From assembly GCA_017408535.1 (NCBI GenBank), contig JAFQUL010000018.1:1-12136 (forward strand): a stretch of 12,136 nucleotides of DNA, read 5' to 3'. The notes beneath the pieces were generated by a model that saw only the letters and a list, made by a program, of their open reading frames with translations, had not been told where the DNA came from and searched no databases. Below are positions 5,515-12,136 of the stretch, one piece after another. This DNA comes from Clostridia bacterium (GTDB lineage: Bacteria; Bacillota; Clostridia; Oscillospirales; CAG-272). How positions within the stretch are numbered: position 1 is the first letter of the stretch; each line of letters opens with the position of its first letter. The translations under genes were made by a program, and so were the position numbers.

Positions 5515-7332
5515 TCATTCCTCATCAAGCTTGAGCACCGCCATAAATGCCTCGGGAGATACCTCCACAGAGCCAAGCTGGCGCATCTTCTTCTTACCTT
5601 CCTTCTGCTTTTCGAGCAGCTTCTTCTTACGGGTTATGTCACCGCCGTAACACTTGGCAAGAACATCCTTACGCATTGCCTTTACCGTTTCACGGGCAAT
5701 GATCTTTGAGCCGATAGCCGCCTGAATGGGTATCTCAAAGAGCTGACGCGGTATATTCTCCTTCAGCTTCTCTGCGATCTTTCTTGCACGGGCATAGGCC
5801 TTTTCCTCGTGAACGATGAAGGAAAGAGCGTCCACCACGTCGCCGTTGAGCATAATATCCAGCTTGACAAGCTTGCTGGGACGGTACTCGGACAGCTCGT
5901 AGTCAAGAGATGCATAACCTCTTGAACGGCTCTTTAAGGCATCGAAGAAATCGTATATTATCTCGTTGAGCGGGAGATCATAATGAAGCTCCACTCTCTC
6001 GGTATCTATATACTTCATATCAATGAAATCGCCGCGGCGATCCTGGCAGAGATCCATAATACCGCCCACGTATTCGGTGGGAGTAATTATATTTGCCTTT
6101 ACCACAGGCTCAGCGGCTATCTCTATCTCCTCGGGAGCGGGATAGTTGGTGGGGTTATCTACTCTCAGCACCGTGCCGTTGTGAAGAGTTATCTCGTATA
6201 TAACGCTGGGGGCTGTGGTAATAATATCAAGGTTGAACTCTCTCTCAAGGCGCTCCATCATTATCTCCATATGGAGAAGTCCGAGGAAGCCGCAACGGAA
6301 GCCGAAGCCGAGAGCAATAGAGGTCTCCGCCTCGAAGAAAAGGGCGGCATCGTTAAGCTGAAGCTTTTCAAGAGCGTCACGAAGGTCGCCGTAGCGTGCA
6401 CCGTCAGCAGGATAGATACCTGCATATACCATAGGCTGAACGGCTCTGAAGCCGGGGAGCGCCTCCTCTGCGGGATTTTCTGCAGAGGTAACGGTATCGC
6501 CCACACGGGTCTCACCGATAGTCTTTATACTTGCGGTAAGGAAGCCAACGTCACCCGCCTTAAGCTCTCCGCATTTGTCAAGTCCGAAAGCACCCATGGT
6601 ACCTACATCAACGATGTCATACTCCATACCTGTGCTCATAAGACGTATTCTGTCGCCGGGGCGGACAGTACCGTCAATAACTCTAACGTATACGACTACA
6701 CCGAGATAACTGTCGTAATATGAGTCGAATATCAGACACTTAAGAGGAGCATTCTCATCTCCCTCGGGTGCGGGAAGCTCTGTAATTATACTCTCAATAA
6801 GCTGATCGATATTTAGACCTGTCTTTGCGGATACCGCAGGACAGTTCTCGGCAGGAATGCCTATAATATCCTCTACCTCCTGGCGTACCTTATCAAGGTT
6901 TGCAGAGGGAAGGTCCATTTTATTAACGACCGGAAGTATCTCAAGATCGGCATCTATTGCCAGATATGCGTTAGCAAGAGTCTGTGCCTCAACACCCTGA
7001 GTTGCGTCAACGACAAGGATAGCACCGTCACAGGCGTTAAGCGAACGGGACACCTCGTAGTTAAAGTCAACGTGGCCGGGAGTGTCGATAAGGTTAAGGG
7101 TATAGTGCTCACCGTTCTTCGCATCATAACCGAGGCGCACGGCTCTGGCCTTGATGGTAATACCTCTTTCCCTCTCCAGCTCCATATTGTCAAGAAGCTG
7201 CTCCTCCATCTCACGGGTGGATACCGTCTGAGTATACTCAAGTATTCTGTCGGCAAGTGTTGACTTACCGTGATCGATATGAGCAACTATCGAAAAGTTT
7301 CTTATATGCTCGCGTCTTTCTTTATCGGACAT
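5515..7332 (-). CDS. lepA: Elongation factor 4 (LepA), ribosome back-translocating GTPase
   Basis: EF4/LepA is a translational GTPase that acts on the ribosome during stalled or faulty elongation. The 605-residue product is full length. It shows AHIDHGKST (P-loop, residues 17-25), ERGITIKAR (switch I), DTPGHVDF (switch II), NKMD (G4) and SAKTG (G5), then EF-G-like domains and the LepA-specific C-terminal domain (FEIPIQAAIGSKIIARETVKA... RKKKLLEKQKEGKKKM). ATG 7332 is chosen over ATG 7344 because GGAGA (7338-7342) lies 5-6 nt before it, whereas the upstream ATG has its AGG directly abutting. It is the first gene of a lepA-hemW operon driven by the promoter at 7417-7445. The usual Firmicute continuation (hrcA-grpE-dnaK) is absent downstream. 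Confidence 0.97.
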   Translation of the reverse strand: MSDKERREHIRNFSIVAHIDHGKSTLADRILEYTQTVSTREMEEQLLDNMELERERGITIKARAVRLGYDAKNGEHYTLNLIDTPGHVDFNYEVSRSLNACDGAILVVDATQGVEAQTLANAYLAIDADLEILPVVNKMDLPSANLDKVRQEVEDIIGIPAENCPAVSAKTGLNIDQLIESIITELPAPEGDENAPLKCLIFDSYYDSYLGVVVYVRVIDGTVRPGDRIRLMSTGMEYDIVDVGTMGAFGLDKCGELKAGDVGFLTASIKTIGETRVGDTVTSAENPAEEALPGFRAVQPMVYAGIYPADGARYGDLRDALEKLQLNDAALFFEAETSIALGFGFRCGFLGLLHMEIMMERLEREFNLDIITTAPSVIYEITLHNGTVLRVDNPTNYPAPEEIEIAAEPVVKANIITPTEYVGGIMDLCQDRRGDFIDMKYIDTERVELHYDLPLNEIIYDFFDALKSRSRGYASLDYELSEYRPSKLVKLDIMLNGDVVDALSFIVHEEKAYARARKIAEKLKENIPRQLFEIPIQAAIGSKIIARETVKAMRKDVLAKCYGGDITRKKKLLEKQKEGKKKMRQLGSVEVSPEAFMAVLKLDEE

Positions 7333-7416
7333 TTTTATCTCCATCCTGCCGCTTTCACGGCGAAATTGCCTGTCAGTTACCGGAGGACAAACTCCCCCTT
7401 ATAATTACCACTACTT

Positions 7417-7445
7417 ATTATATAAAATCCCGTGAATAAAATCAA
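7417..7445 (-). promoter_or_regulatory. Sigma-A promoter of the lepA-hemW operon
   Basis: On the - strand, TTGATT (7440-7445) and TATAAT (7417-7422) are separated by exactly 17 bp. The predicted start is near 7410, giving a leader of about 78 nt before lepA. No riboswitch-like fold is evident in that leader. Confidence 0.8.
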
Positions 7446-7490
7446 GCATTTTGATAAATTAACATCTCGGAAACTATTTGTTATAAAAAA

Positions 7491-7512
7491 ATACAATTTC
7501 GGGTTGTATAAT
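7491..7512 (+). promoter_or_regulatory. -10 box overlapped by an operator-like palindrome, acyl-CoA synthetase gene
   Basis: A perfect TATAAT lies at 7507-7512, 45 nt before the start codon of the acyl-CoA synthetase gene. The hexamers at the usual -35 distance (about 7483-7490) are A-rich and do not match TTGACA. The inverted repeat ATACAA-N7-TTGTAT (7491-7496 and 7504-7509) covers the spacer and half of the -10 box, a classic repressor position. Regulator identity is unknown. Confidence 0.5.
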
Positions 7513-7557
7513 TGACTCACTGACTTGTTGAAAAATCAAAATTCGAAAGGATATATC

Positions 7558-9255
7558 ATGGCTAAGAAGATCGGAACTAAAATAAGAAAGGTATACGACC
7601 TGCGCCATATGGTACGCACCAGCATTGAGCTTTACAGAGAGGAGACCGCCTTCCTTGAGCGTAAGGAGGGTGTATATACTCCTATCACCTATCAGCAGTT
7701 CGGAGAGGATATTGACGCTCTCGGCTGTGCTCTTTTTGAGAGAGGTATCCGCGGACGGATCGCCGTTATGGGTGAAAACTGCTATTTCTGGGCACTGTCA
7801 TACATCGTGACGGTATGCGGACTGGGCGTAGTTGTTCCTCTTGATAAGGAGCTCCCCGCAGAGGAGGTCAGAAATATCGCCGGTATCGCAGAGCTTGATG
7901 CTATCATCTGCGCTGATAAGATCATCGGAAAGACTGAGGGCATTACCGGTGTTGAGGTCATTCCCTTCAGCCGTATTCCCGAGCTGATCGAAGAAGGAAG
8001 AAAATGCATTGAGGACTCAAAGACCGCGTATCTCGTGGCCCCCGTTGACCGCGAGATCATGAGCGTTCTGCTCTTTACCTCCGGTACTACCGGCGTATCA
8101 AAAGGGGTTATGCTGTCACACAAGAACATCTGCACCGTGCTGAAGGCCGCCGCCGTCTTTAATGATGTGGGACCGAACGACGTATTTCTGTCGGTGCTTC
8201 CCCTCCACCACGTTTTCGAATGTACCTGCGGCTTCCTTGCACCTATCTATATCGGTGCCACAGTCGCATACTGCACGGGGCTGAGACATATCATTGCGGA
8301 TATGAAGGACTCCGGGGTGACCAAGATAATGTGCGTCCCCCTTCTCCTTGAGACTATGCACAAGAAGATCTGGCAGACAGCAAAGAAGCAGGGCCGTGAC
8401 AAGGCTCTCCGTGCCGCAATTGCCGTTAACCGTGCCGGCAAGAAGGTGGGCGTTGATCTGTCAAAGAAGCTTTTTGCAGATATACACAATATGTTCGGCG
8501 GCAGACTGAACCTCTTTATCTGCGGCGGTGCGGCGGCTGACCCGGAGATAATCGCGGGAATGCGTGACCTCGGATTCCACGCCATCCAGGGCTACGGTCT
8601 TACCGAGTGTGCCCCCGTTGCGGCTATCAATCACGAGAGCTGCTTCAGAGATGCATCCGCCGGACTTACCCCATCCTACGGCGAGCTGATGATAGTGGAT
8701 AAGAGCGAGGACGGCACCGGCGAGATCTGCTACCGCGGCGACAATCTGATGCTGGGCTACTACAACGCACCCGATCTTACAGACGAGGTCATAATCGACG
8801 GTTGGTTCCACACCGGGGATCTGGGTTATATCGATGAGGACGGCTTCCTTTACATTACAGGACGGAAGAAGAACGTTATCGTTACAAACGGCGGTAAGAA
8901 CGTATTCCCCGAGGAGCTTGAGACGTATCTCTCAAGGAATCGGTACGTGAAGGAGTCTGTAGTTGTCGGATATATGAATGAGGCTAAGAGAGATTACGAT
9001 ATCGTAGCCATCATCCACCCCGACAGTGACGCCTTAAGAGAAAAGCTTGGGGGCGAGTACACAGAAGAGCAGGTAAGAGAGCTGCTGGGTGAGGCTGTTG
9101 CAGAGGTTAACGGCATAGTACAGTCATATAAGCATATAAACTATTTCGTTACCAGAGACGAGGAATTTATAAAGAACTCCTCCAGAAAGATCAAGAGAAA
9201 CGCATCCATCGCAGAGGAAGCAAAGGATAAGTATCTTGAGCTTATAAGTAAATAA
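7558..9255 (+). CDS. Long-chain fatty acid--CoA ligase-type AMP-forming synthetase
   Basis: The protein belongs to the ANL adenylate-forming superfamily. It would activate a carboxylic acid, most likely a long-chain fatty acid, to an acyl-AMP and then an acyl-thioester (CoA, or possibly an acyl carrier). It has 565 residues from ATG 7558, which follows AAAGGA (7546-7551); a longer frame from TTG 7525 has no such site. Motifs in order: FTSGTTGVSKG (P-loop, from residue 173), YGLTE (346-350), GWFHTGDLG with D421, ITGRKKN with R436, and C-terminal KNSSRKIKR with the catalytic lysine probably K544. All core residues are present, so it should be active. It stands alone between a divergent lepA promoter and its own terminator. 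Substrate chain length cannot be read from sequence, and an acyl-ACP synthetase role is possible. Confidence 0.9.
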   Translation: MAKKIGTKIRKVYDLRHMVRTSIELYREETAFLERKEGVYTPITYQQFGEDIDALGCALFERGIRGRIAVMGENCYFWALSYIVTVCGLGVVVPLDKELPAEEVRNIAGIAELDAIICADKIIGKTEGITGVEVIPFSRIPELIEEGRKCIEDSKTAYLVAPVDREIMSVLLFTSGTTGVSKGVMLSHKNICTVLKAAAVFNDVGPNDVFLSVLPLHHVFECTCGFLAPIYIGATVAYCTGLRHIIADMKDSGVTKIMCVPLLLETMHKKIWQTAKKQGRDKALRAAIAVNRAGKKVGVDLSKKLFADIHNMFGGRLNLFICGGAAADPEIIAGMRDLGFHAIQGYGLTECAPVAAINHESCFRDASAGLTPSYGELMIVDKSEDGTGEICYRGDNLMLGYYNAPDLTDEVIIDGWFHTGDLGYIDEDGFLYITGRKKNVIVTNGGKNVFPEELETYLSRNRYVKESVVVGYMNEAKRDYDIVAIIHPDSDALREKLGGEYTEEQVRELLGEAVAEVNGIVQSYKHINYFVTRDEEFIKNSSRKIKRNASIAEEAKDKYLELISK

Positions 9256-9265
9256 TATATAAAGG

Positions 9266-9303
9266 AAAAAGCGTTTCCGGCGAAAGCTCGGAAACGCTTT
9301 TTT
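9266..9303 (+). terminator. Intrinsic terminator of the acyl-CoA synthetase gene
   Basis: A 14-bp perfect stem (9266-9279 with 9289-9302), core GCGTTTCCG/CGGAAACGC, is capped by a small GC-GAAA-GC loop and followed by a T-run (9298-9303). It lies 11 nt after the stop codon. The A-run on the left arm allows some activity in the reverse direction. Confidence 0.93.
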
Positions 9304-9362
9304 ATACATATTACATAGTCCCAATTCGACTTTATGTTCCCGACCGAATGTCGGCTTCATAA

Positions 9363-9493
9363 GGCTCCCTCCGTGAGGGAGCTGTCGCCGCAGGCGACTG
9401 AGGGAGTGTGCGTAAACACAAAAATTCAGCAAAATTCACGTTCCGCAGACTCCTTCCACCACTTCGTGGTCCCCCTCCCTCACGGAGGGAGGC
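9363..9493. mobile_element. MITE-like palindromic element, 131 bp, non-coding
   Basis: Terminal inverted repeats of 19 bp, GGCTCCCTCCGTGAGGGAG (9363-9381) and CTCCCTCACGGAGGGAGGC (9475-9493), match at 18 of 19 positions. Each is itself a 7-bp hairpin with a 3-nt loop (CTCCCTC-CGT-GAGGGAG and CTCCCTC-ACG-GAGGGAG). Two smaller hairpins lie inside: GTCGCC-GCA-GGCGAC (9384-9398) and ACCAC-TTC-GTGGT (9458-9470). No reading frame or transposase is inside. Elements of this look are, from memory, frequent between genes in gut Ruminococcaceae. No clear target duplication is visible. Confidence 0.75.
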
Positions 9494-9553
9494 ATTGATC
9501 AGAAAAATACTGCAGCGGAAACACATGAGGTAATTGGGAGATTATATATAGTA

Positions 9554-9582
9554 TTGCTATTATCTTCTTATTATGTTATAAT
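9554..9582 (+). promoter_or_regulatory. Orphan + strand promoter facing the 3' end of the PHP gene
   Basis: TTGCTA (9554-9559), a 17-bp spacer and an extended -10, TGT-TATAAT (TATAAT at 9577-9582), make a good sigma-A promoter. The only thing downstream on this strand is the antisense of the PHP-domain gene, whose stop codon is at 9598-9600. It may drive an antisense RNA or be a chance match in AT-rich DNA. Apart from this and the MITE-like element, 9304-9597 shows no other gene. Confidence 0.4.
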
Positions 9583-9597
9583 CGGTTGAACGGTATA

Positions 9598-10626
9598 TTA
9601 TTCCTCACCGAAAAGCTCACGGTGGAAAAAGCCGCGGGTATCAGCCTTCTTACCCTTTTCGTCAACTACAGAGATACGGATATAGGGTGCTTTTGCGCTG
9701 ACCGTGAAATCCGCCGAGGTAATGGGGGCATCGGCTCCGCCTCTGTGTACGCGGTAGGGGGACTTGCCGCCGTTATAGACGTATATATGCTCAGCCCCCG
9801 AGCATTCAACGTGCAGTATCCTCTCCTCGGGGTCAAAGGAGACCTCGTATATCTCTGGACCTGTGGAGGAGTACATCTCTCCATTTTCCATTGCGCTGAT
9901 GATAGAGGAGTAGTCAAACGCCTCGGGATAGATCATTGTAAATGCACCGAAGGAATCAAACTCCGGGTCGCCCTCTTCCTTCTTATTATGGTTATCGTCA
10001 GAGCCGTGGCAGGCAATGGCACATCCGCGGAGAAGCAGATTATCGTAAAAGGCACCGTTAAGCTCAAGACCGTTTATAAGATAGCTGTTATTGTTGCACA
10101 TCTCAAAGCTGAACAGACCCTCATAGCGGAATACCTCGTCTGCAGATTCAAGTGACCAGTAGGGGTGGTTATATGCAACGATGTATCCGTTCTCACGTGC
10201 GGTCCTTATATACTCGTTTATATATTCGGGGGAATACTCTCTCTCCCTTTCGCTTCCTGCATGAGGAACCGCCATCTGTCTTTCTTCGTCGGTATATTTG
10301 CAATAATTTTTGTTGTAGCATATATGAGTCTCATTTTCGGGGTCTCTTGCAAAAAGATTAAGATGTACCTCCTTCTGAAAGAGCTTATATGCGGCAGAGG
10401 GATCTATTCTTATATAGCACTCGTAACCCGTAACAGTGAGGAAATCATCATCCCAAAGGTGCGTATGGTAACGGGGAGCCTCGTGGTCGGTTATCGCAAG
10501 GATAGAATACCCTTTTGACTTATACATTTCCTTAAGCTCCTCGGGGGTACGCCGTCCGTCGGAAAAGGTACTGTGACAGTGAAGATTTGCTTTATACTGA
10601 TTCTTTTTCGGTGAAATAAGATACAT
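9598..10626 (-). CDS. PHP-domain metal-dependent phosphoesterase
   Basis: PHP proteins use a trinuclear metal site to hydrolyse phosphoesters; family members include histidinol phosphatase and 3',5'-nucleotide phosphatases. The 342-residue product has all expected ligand motifs: NLHCHSTFSDG (H16, H18, D23), ITDHE (D47, H48), the mid-chain E175, YNHP (N153, H154) and HGSDDNH (H207, D210, H213). About 80 residues at the C-terminus form a beta-rich extension (SVVDEKGKKADTRGFF). There is no signal peptide, so it is cytoplasmic. ATG 10626 follows GAGGAAG (10636-10642) at 9 nt. It lies 74 nt after the solute-binding protein gene on the same strand, separated by a hairpin with no U-run, so co-transcription is possible. 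The substrate cannot be deduced; fusion to a polymerase is excluded by length. Confidence 0.88.
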   Translation of the reverse strand: MYLISPKKNQYKANLHCHSTFSDGRRTPEELKEMYKSKGYSILAITDHEAPRYHTHLWDDDFLTVTGYECYIRIDPSAAYKLFQKEVHLNLFARDPENETHICYNKNYCKYTDEERQMAVPHAGSEREREYSPEYINEYIRTARENGYIVAYNHPYWSLESADEVFRYEGLFSFEMCNNNSYLINGLELNGAFYDNLLLRGCAIACHGSDDNHNKKEEGDPEFDSFGAFTMIYPEAFDYSSIISAMENGEMYSSTGPEIYEVSFDPEERILHVECSGAEHIYVYNGGKSPYRVHRGGADAPITSADFTVSAKAPYIRISVVDEKGKKADTRGFFHRELFGEE

Positions 10627-10659
10627 TTTATTATACTTCCTCTTTTTTAACTAAATGTT

Positions 10660-10689
10660 CGGGGGCACCTGACAAAAACAGGTGCCCCG
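10660..10689 (-). other. Intercistronic hairpin between solute-binding and PHP genes
   Basis: GGGGCACCTG (10662-10671) and CAGGTGCCCC (10679-10688) form a 10-bp perfect stem with a 7-nt loop; C10660 and G10689 can extend it past a bulged G. On the - strand the bases after it are AACATTTAGTT, which is not a U-tract. It may be a weak terminator, or an mRNA-stability or processing element that sets different levels of the two messages. Confidence 0.6.
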
Positions 10690-10700
10690 ATAAAAATGAG

Positions 10701-12136
10701 TTATTTGCCCTCATACTGTTTTTTCTGAAGATTAAGCATGATGGGATTCCTTCTCATACATTTTTCGTTCTCTGCAGCAAAAGAGTTATCACCATTTCCT
10801 ATCATATATCTGAACTTGGTAGGATAATCGCATCCGAGAGTACCGAGATATATCCACGCACTGTCTATCTTGATTCCCTCAACGATTATATCAATCATAC
10901 GTCTTGACGCAGGATCGTTCATATACTTACCTTTAAGAGCAACGTCAAGATAAATGGGAAGAGTCTCGCGATAGCTGTAAGAGGCCATTGCCTCAATAAC
11001 CGCACCTACCGTATCGGGATCGGAATTGGTATTGGGAATAGCTACTGCGCCGTACGTATCGTGAGAATAGGTATAATAGTTTTTCTGATTGGTATCGTAC
11101 TTCGGGAAAGGAAGGATGCCGTAGTCGTCCTGCATATTACGGAAGGAAGGCTGCTCTGCATAACCGATATTAGCAACGCAGAAAAGATTTTTTCCGCTTA
11201 CAAAATATTTCTCGTCGGTATAATATCCGTCTCCGTCATCAACAAGAACATTGTTGAAATTACTTCCGACACAGTCATAAACCATTGAATAAACCTTGTC
11301 GAGAGCATTGTAAAGCTTTTCGCTGTTAACATTAAACTCAAACCAGCCGTCATCTGTTCTCGAAAGTATTTCGATGTCAAAGCTGCTCCATATATTATCA
11401 ACGGCACAAATGGGGCTGAACGCTATACCGTAGATATCGTCGAAGTCCCTCGTTGAGTCACCGTCCACGTCCTCGTAAATATCTCCGCCAAGCTCAACGA
11501 ACTTGTCAAACGTCCATTCTCCTCTTTCAACGAGACCGTAAAGATCCTCAAGCTCGGGATACTTTGAATAGTAGTTCTCTGCGAGAACAGTGTTATAATA
11601 TACGGAATAGCAGTTTCTGATAAGAGAGAGGCAAAGGGAACCTGTAGCAAGGTAAAGATTACCCATGATCTCCGCCTCACTTTTAAACCCATCCGTCCAC
11701 CAGGGCTTGTCAAAATCAAGATAGTTTACGGTATAGAGGTCTGTCAGATTTTTGTCCAGAACGTATCGGGTTATAATGTGATTTGCGTGGATATAAGCAT
11801 CGTAAACGTCATCACCCGATCCGAGAGTCTTATCTATCTCGGGAGTAACTCCACTCGTCGTAATATTTTCTATTTCAACGCCGAGGCGCTCCTCAACAAA
11901 TCTCTCACGGTTGAATACAGAATCGTTTACCGGTTCGCTCGTAAGCTCTTCAACGGTAAAATTGACCTCGTACTCGCTGTAACCGGTTCCTGCTTCAAGG
12001 GAAAGGAAAACGACCTTCTCTCCGCCGAAATCAAGATTTCCGGGGAGGCTGTCCGGCTCATAATATATTGTGTTGTCCGGGTCAGCGTAAGGTGACGTGG
12101 TATCGCCGGTAGGCGCGGTAGTATCCTCAGGATTCT
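10701..12136 (-). CDS. ABC transporter extracellular solute-binding lipoprotein (family 1-like), N-terminus outside window
   Basis: The frame is open without a stop from the window edge (first full codon 12132-12134) to TAA at 10701-10703, giving 477 visible residues. An internal ATG at 11666 is not the start. The visible N-terminus is a Thr/Pro/Asp-rich linker (PEDTTAPTGDTTSPYADPDN), typical just after the lipidated Cys of Gram-positive binding proteins. After it come a beta-strand segment KVVFLSLEAG and FNRERFVEERLGVEIE, the usual start of lobe 1. Lobe 1 then has 'LTDLYTVNYLDFDKPWWTDGF' and a calcium-loop-like EDVDGDSTRDFDDIYG, as seen in many sugar-binding proteins of this family. It should capture a solute, probably a sugar or oligosaccharide, for an ABC importer. 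No permease or ATPase gene is in the window. Ligand unknown. Confidence 0.82.
   Translation of the reverse strand, partial: NPEDTTAPTGDTTSPYADPDNTIYYEPDSLPGNLDFGGEKVVFLSLEAGTGYSEYEVNFTVEELTSEPVNDSVFNRERFVEERLGVEIENITTSGVTPEIDKTLGSGDDVYDAYIHANHIITRYVLDKNLTDLYTVNYLDFDKPWWTDGFKSEAEIMGNLYLATGSLCLSLIRNCYSVYYNTVLAENYYSKYPELEDLYGLVERGEWTFDKFVELGGDIYEDVDGDSTRDFDDIYGIAFSPICAVDNIWSSFDIEILSRTDDGWFEFNVNSEKLYNALDKVYSMVYDCVGSNFNNVLVDDGDGYYTDEKYFVSGKNLFCVANIGYAEQPSFRNMQDDYGILPFPKYDTNQKNYYTYSHDTYGAVAIPNTNSDPDTVGAVIEAMASYSYRETLPIYLDVALKGKYMNDPASRRMIDIIVEGIKIDSAWIYLGTLGCDYPTKFRYMIGNGDNSFAAENEKCMRRNPIMLNLQKKQYEGK

Noticed and set aside
5505..5576. Extended HemW N-terminus from 5576
   Set aside because: The 24 extra residues overlap the lepA end, lack family resemblance and have no start site better than ATG 5504.
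5983..6723. 246-codon + strand open frame inside lepA
   Set aside because: It is the antisense shadow of a fully conserved LepA coding region. It has no ribosome binding site and no recognisable protein features.
9586..10155. 189-codon + strand frame starting TTG just after the orphan promoter
   Set aside because: It is antisense to the PHP gene, whose metal motifs are all intact. There is no Shine-Dalgarno site and composition is typical of a shadow frame.

Overview
The window looks like a chromosomal piece of a low-to-mid GC Firmicute of class Clostridia, most plausibly a gut Oscillospiraceae/Ruminococcaceae-type organism. This rests on the lepA-hemW gene order, a DUF1292 protein, a Gram-positive lipoprotein with tandem 26-residue C-x2-C repeats of a kind frequent in gut Clostridia, consensus sigma-A promoters, AGGAG-type ribosome binding sites, and a palindromic 'CTCCCTC...GAGGGAG' MITE-like repeat. 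This is inference from gene content; no search was run.

Layout. (1) 1-3482, + strand: a bidirectional hairpin terminator, a lipoprotein gene that lacks a credible start codon and carries a C-terminal metallopeptidase-like domain with a destroyed zinc motif, then two genes for unrecognised membrane proteins behind a pair of 18-bp direct repeats. (2) 3483-3936: no protein gene; it holds a 17-bp bidirectional terminator and a roughly 215-nt segment that folds into several long-range helices. Every wobble pair seen there favours a + strand RNA, so it is the best candidate for an unannotated structured RNA. (3) 3937-7344, - strand: a small acidic DUF1292 gene with its own strong promoter, and a lepA-hemW operon with its own strong promoter. 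(4) 7345-9303, + strand: a long-chain acyl-CoA synthetase, divergent from lepA, with an operator-like palindrome over its -10 box and a strong terminator. (5) 9304-9597: intergenic space between convergent genes, filled by a 131-bp MITE-like element and an orphan + strand promoter. (6) 9598-12136, - strand: a PHP-domain metal-dependent phosphoesterase, and upstream of it a carbohydrate-type ABC solute-binding lipoprotein cut by the window edge.

The housekeeping genes (lepA for translation, hemW for heme/radical-SAM chemistry, acyl-CoA synthetase for lipid activation) are ordinary and intact. The unusual content is at the left: a decaying or repurposed surface lipoprotein, an unknown membrane-protein pair with a possible tandem-site promoter, and the structured RNA candidate. 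The PHP and solute-binding genes may form an operon joined by an intercistronic hairpin, but their functional link is not evident.
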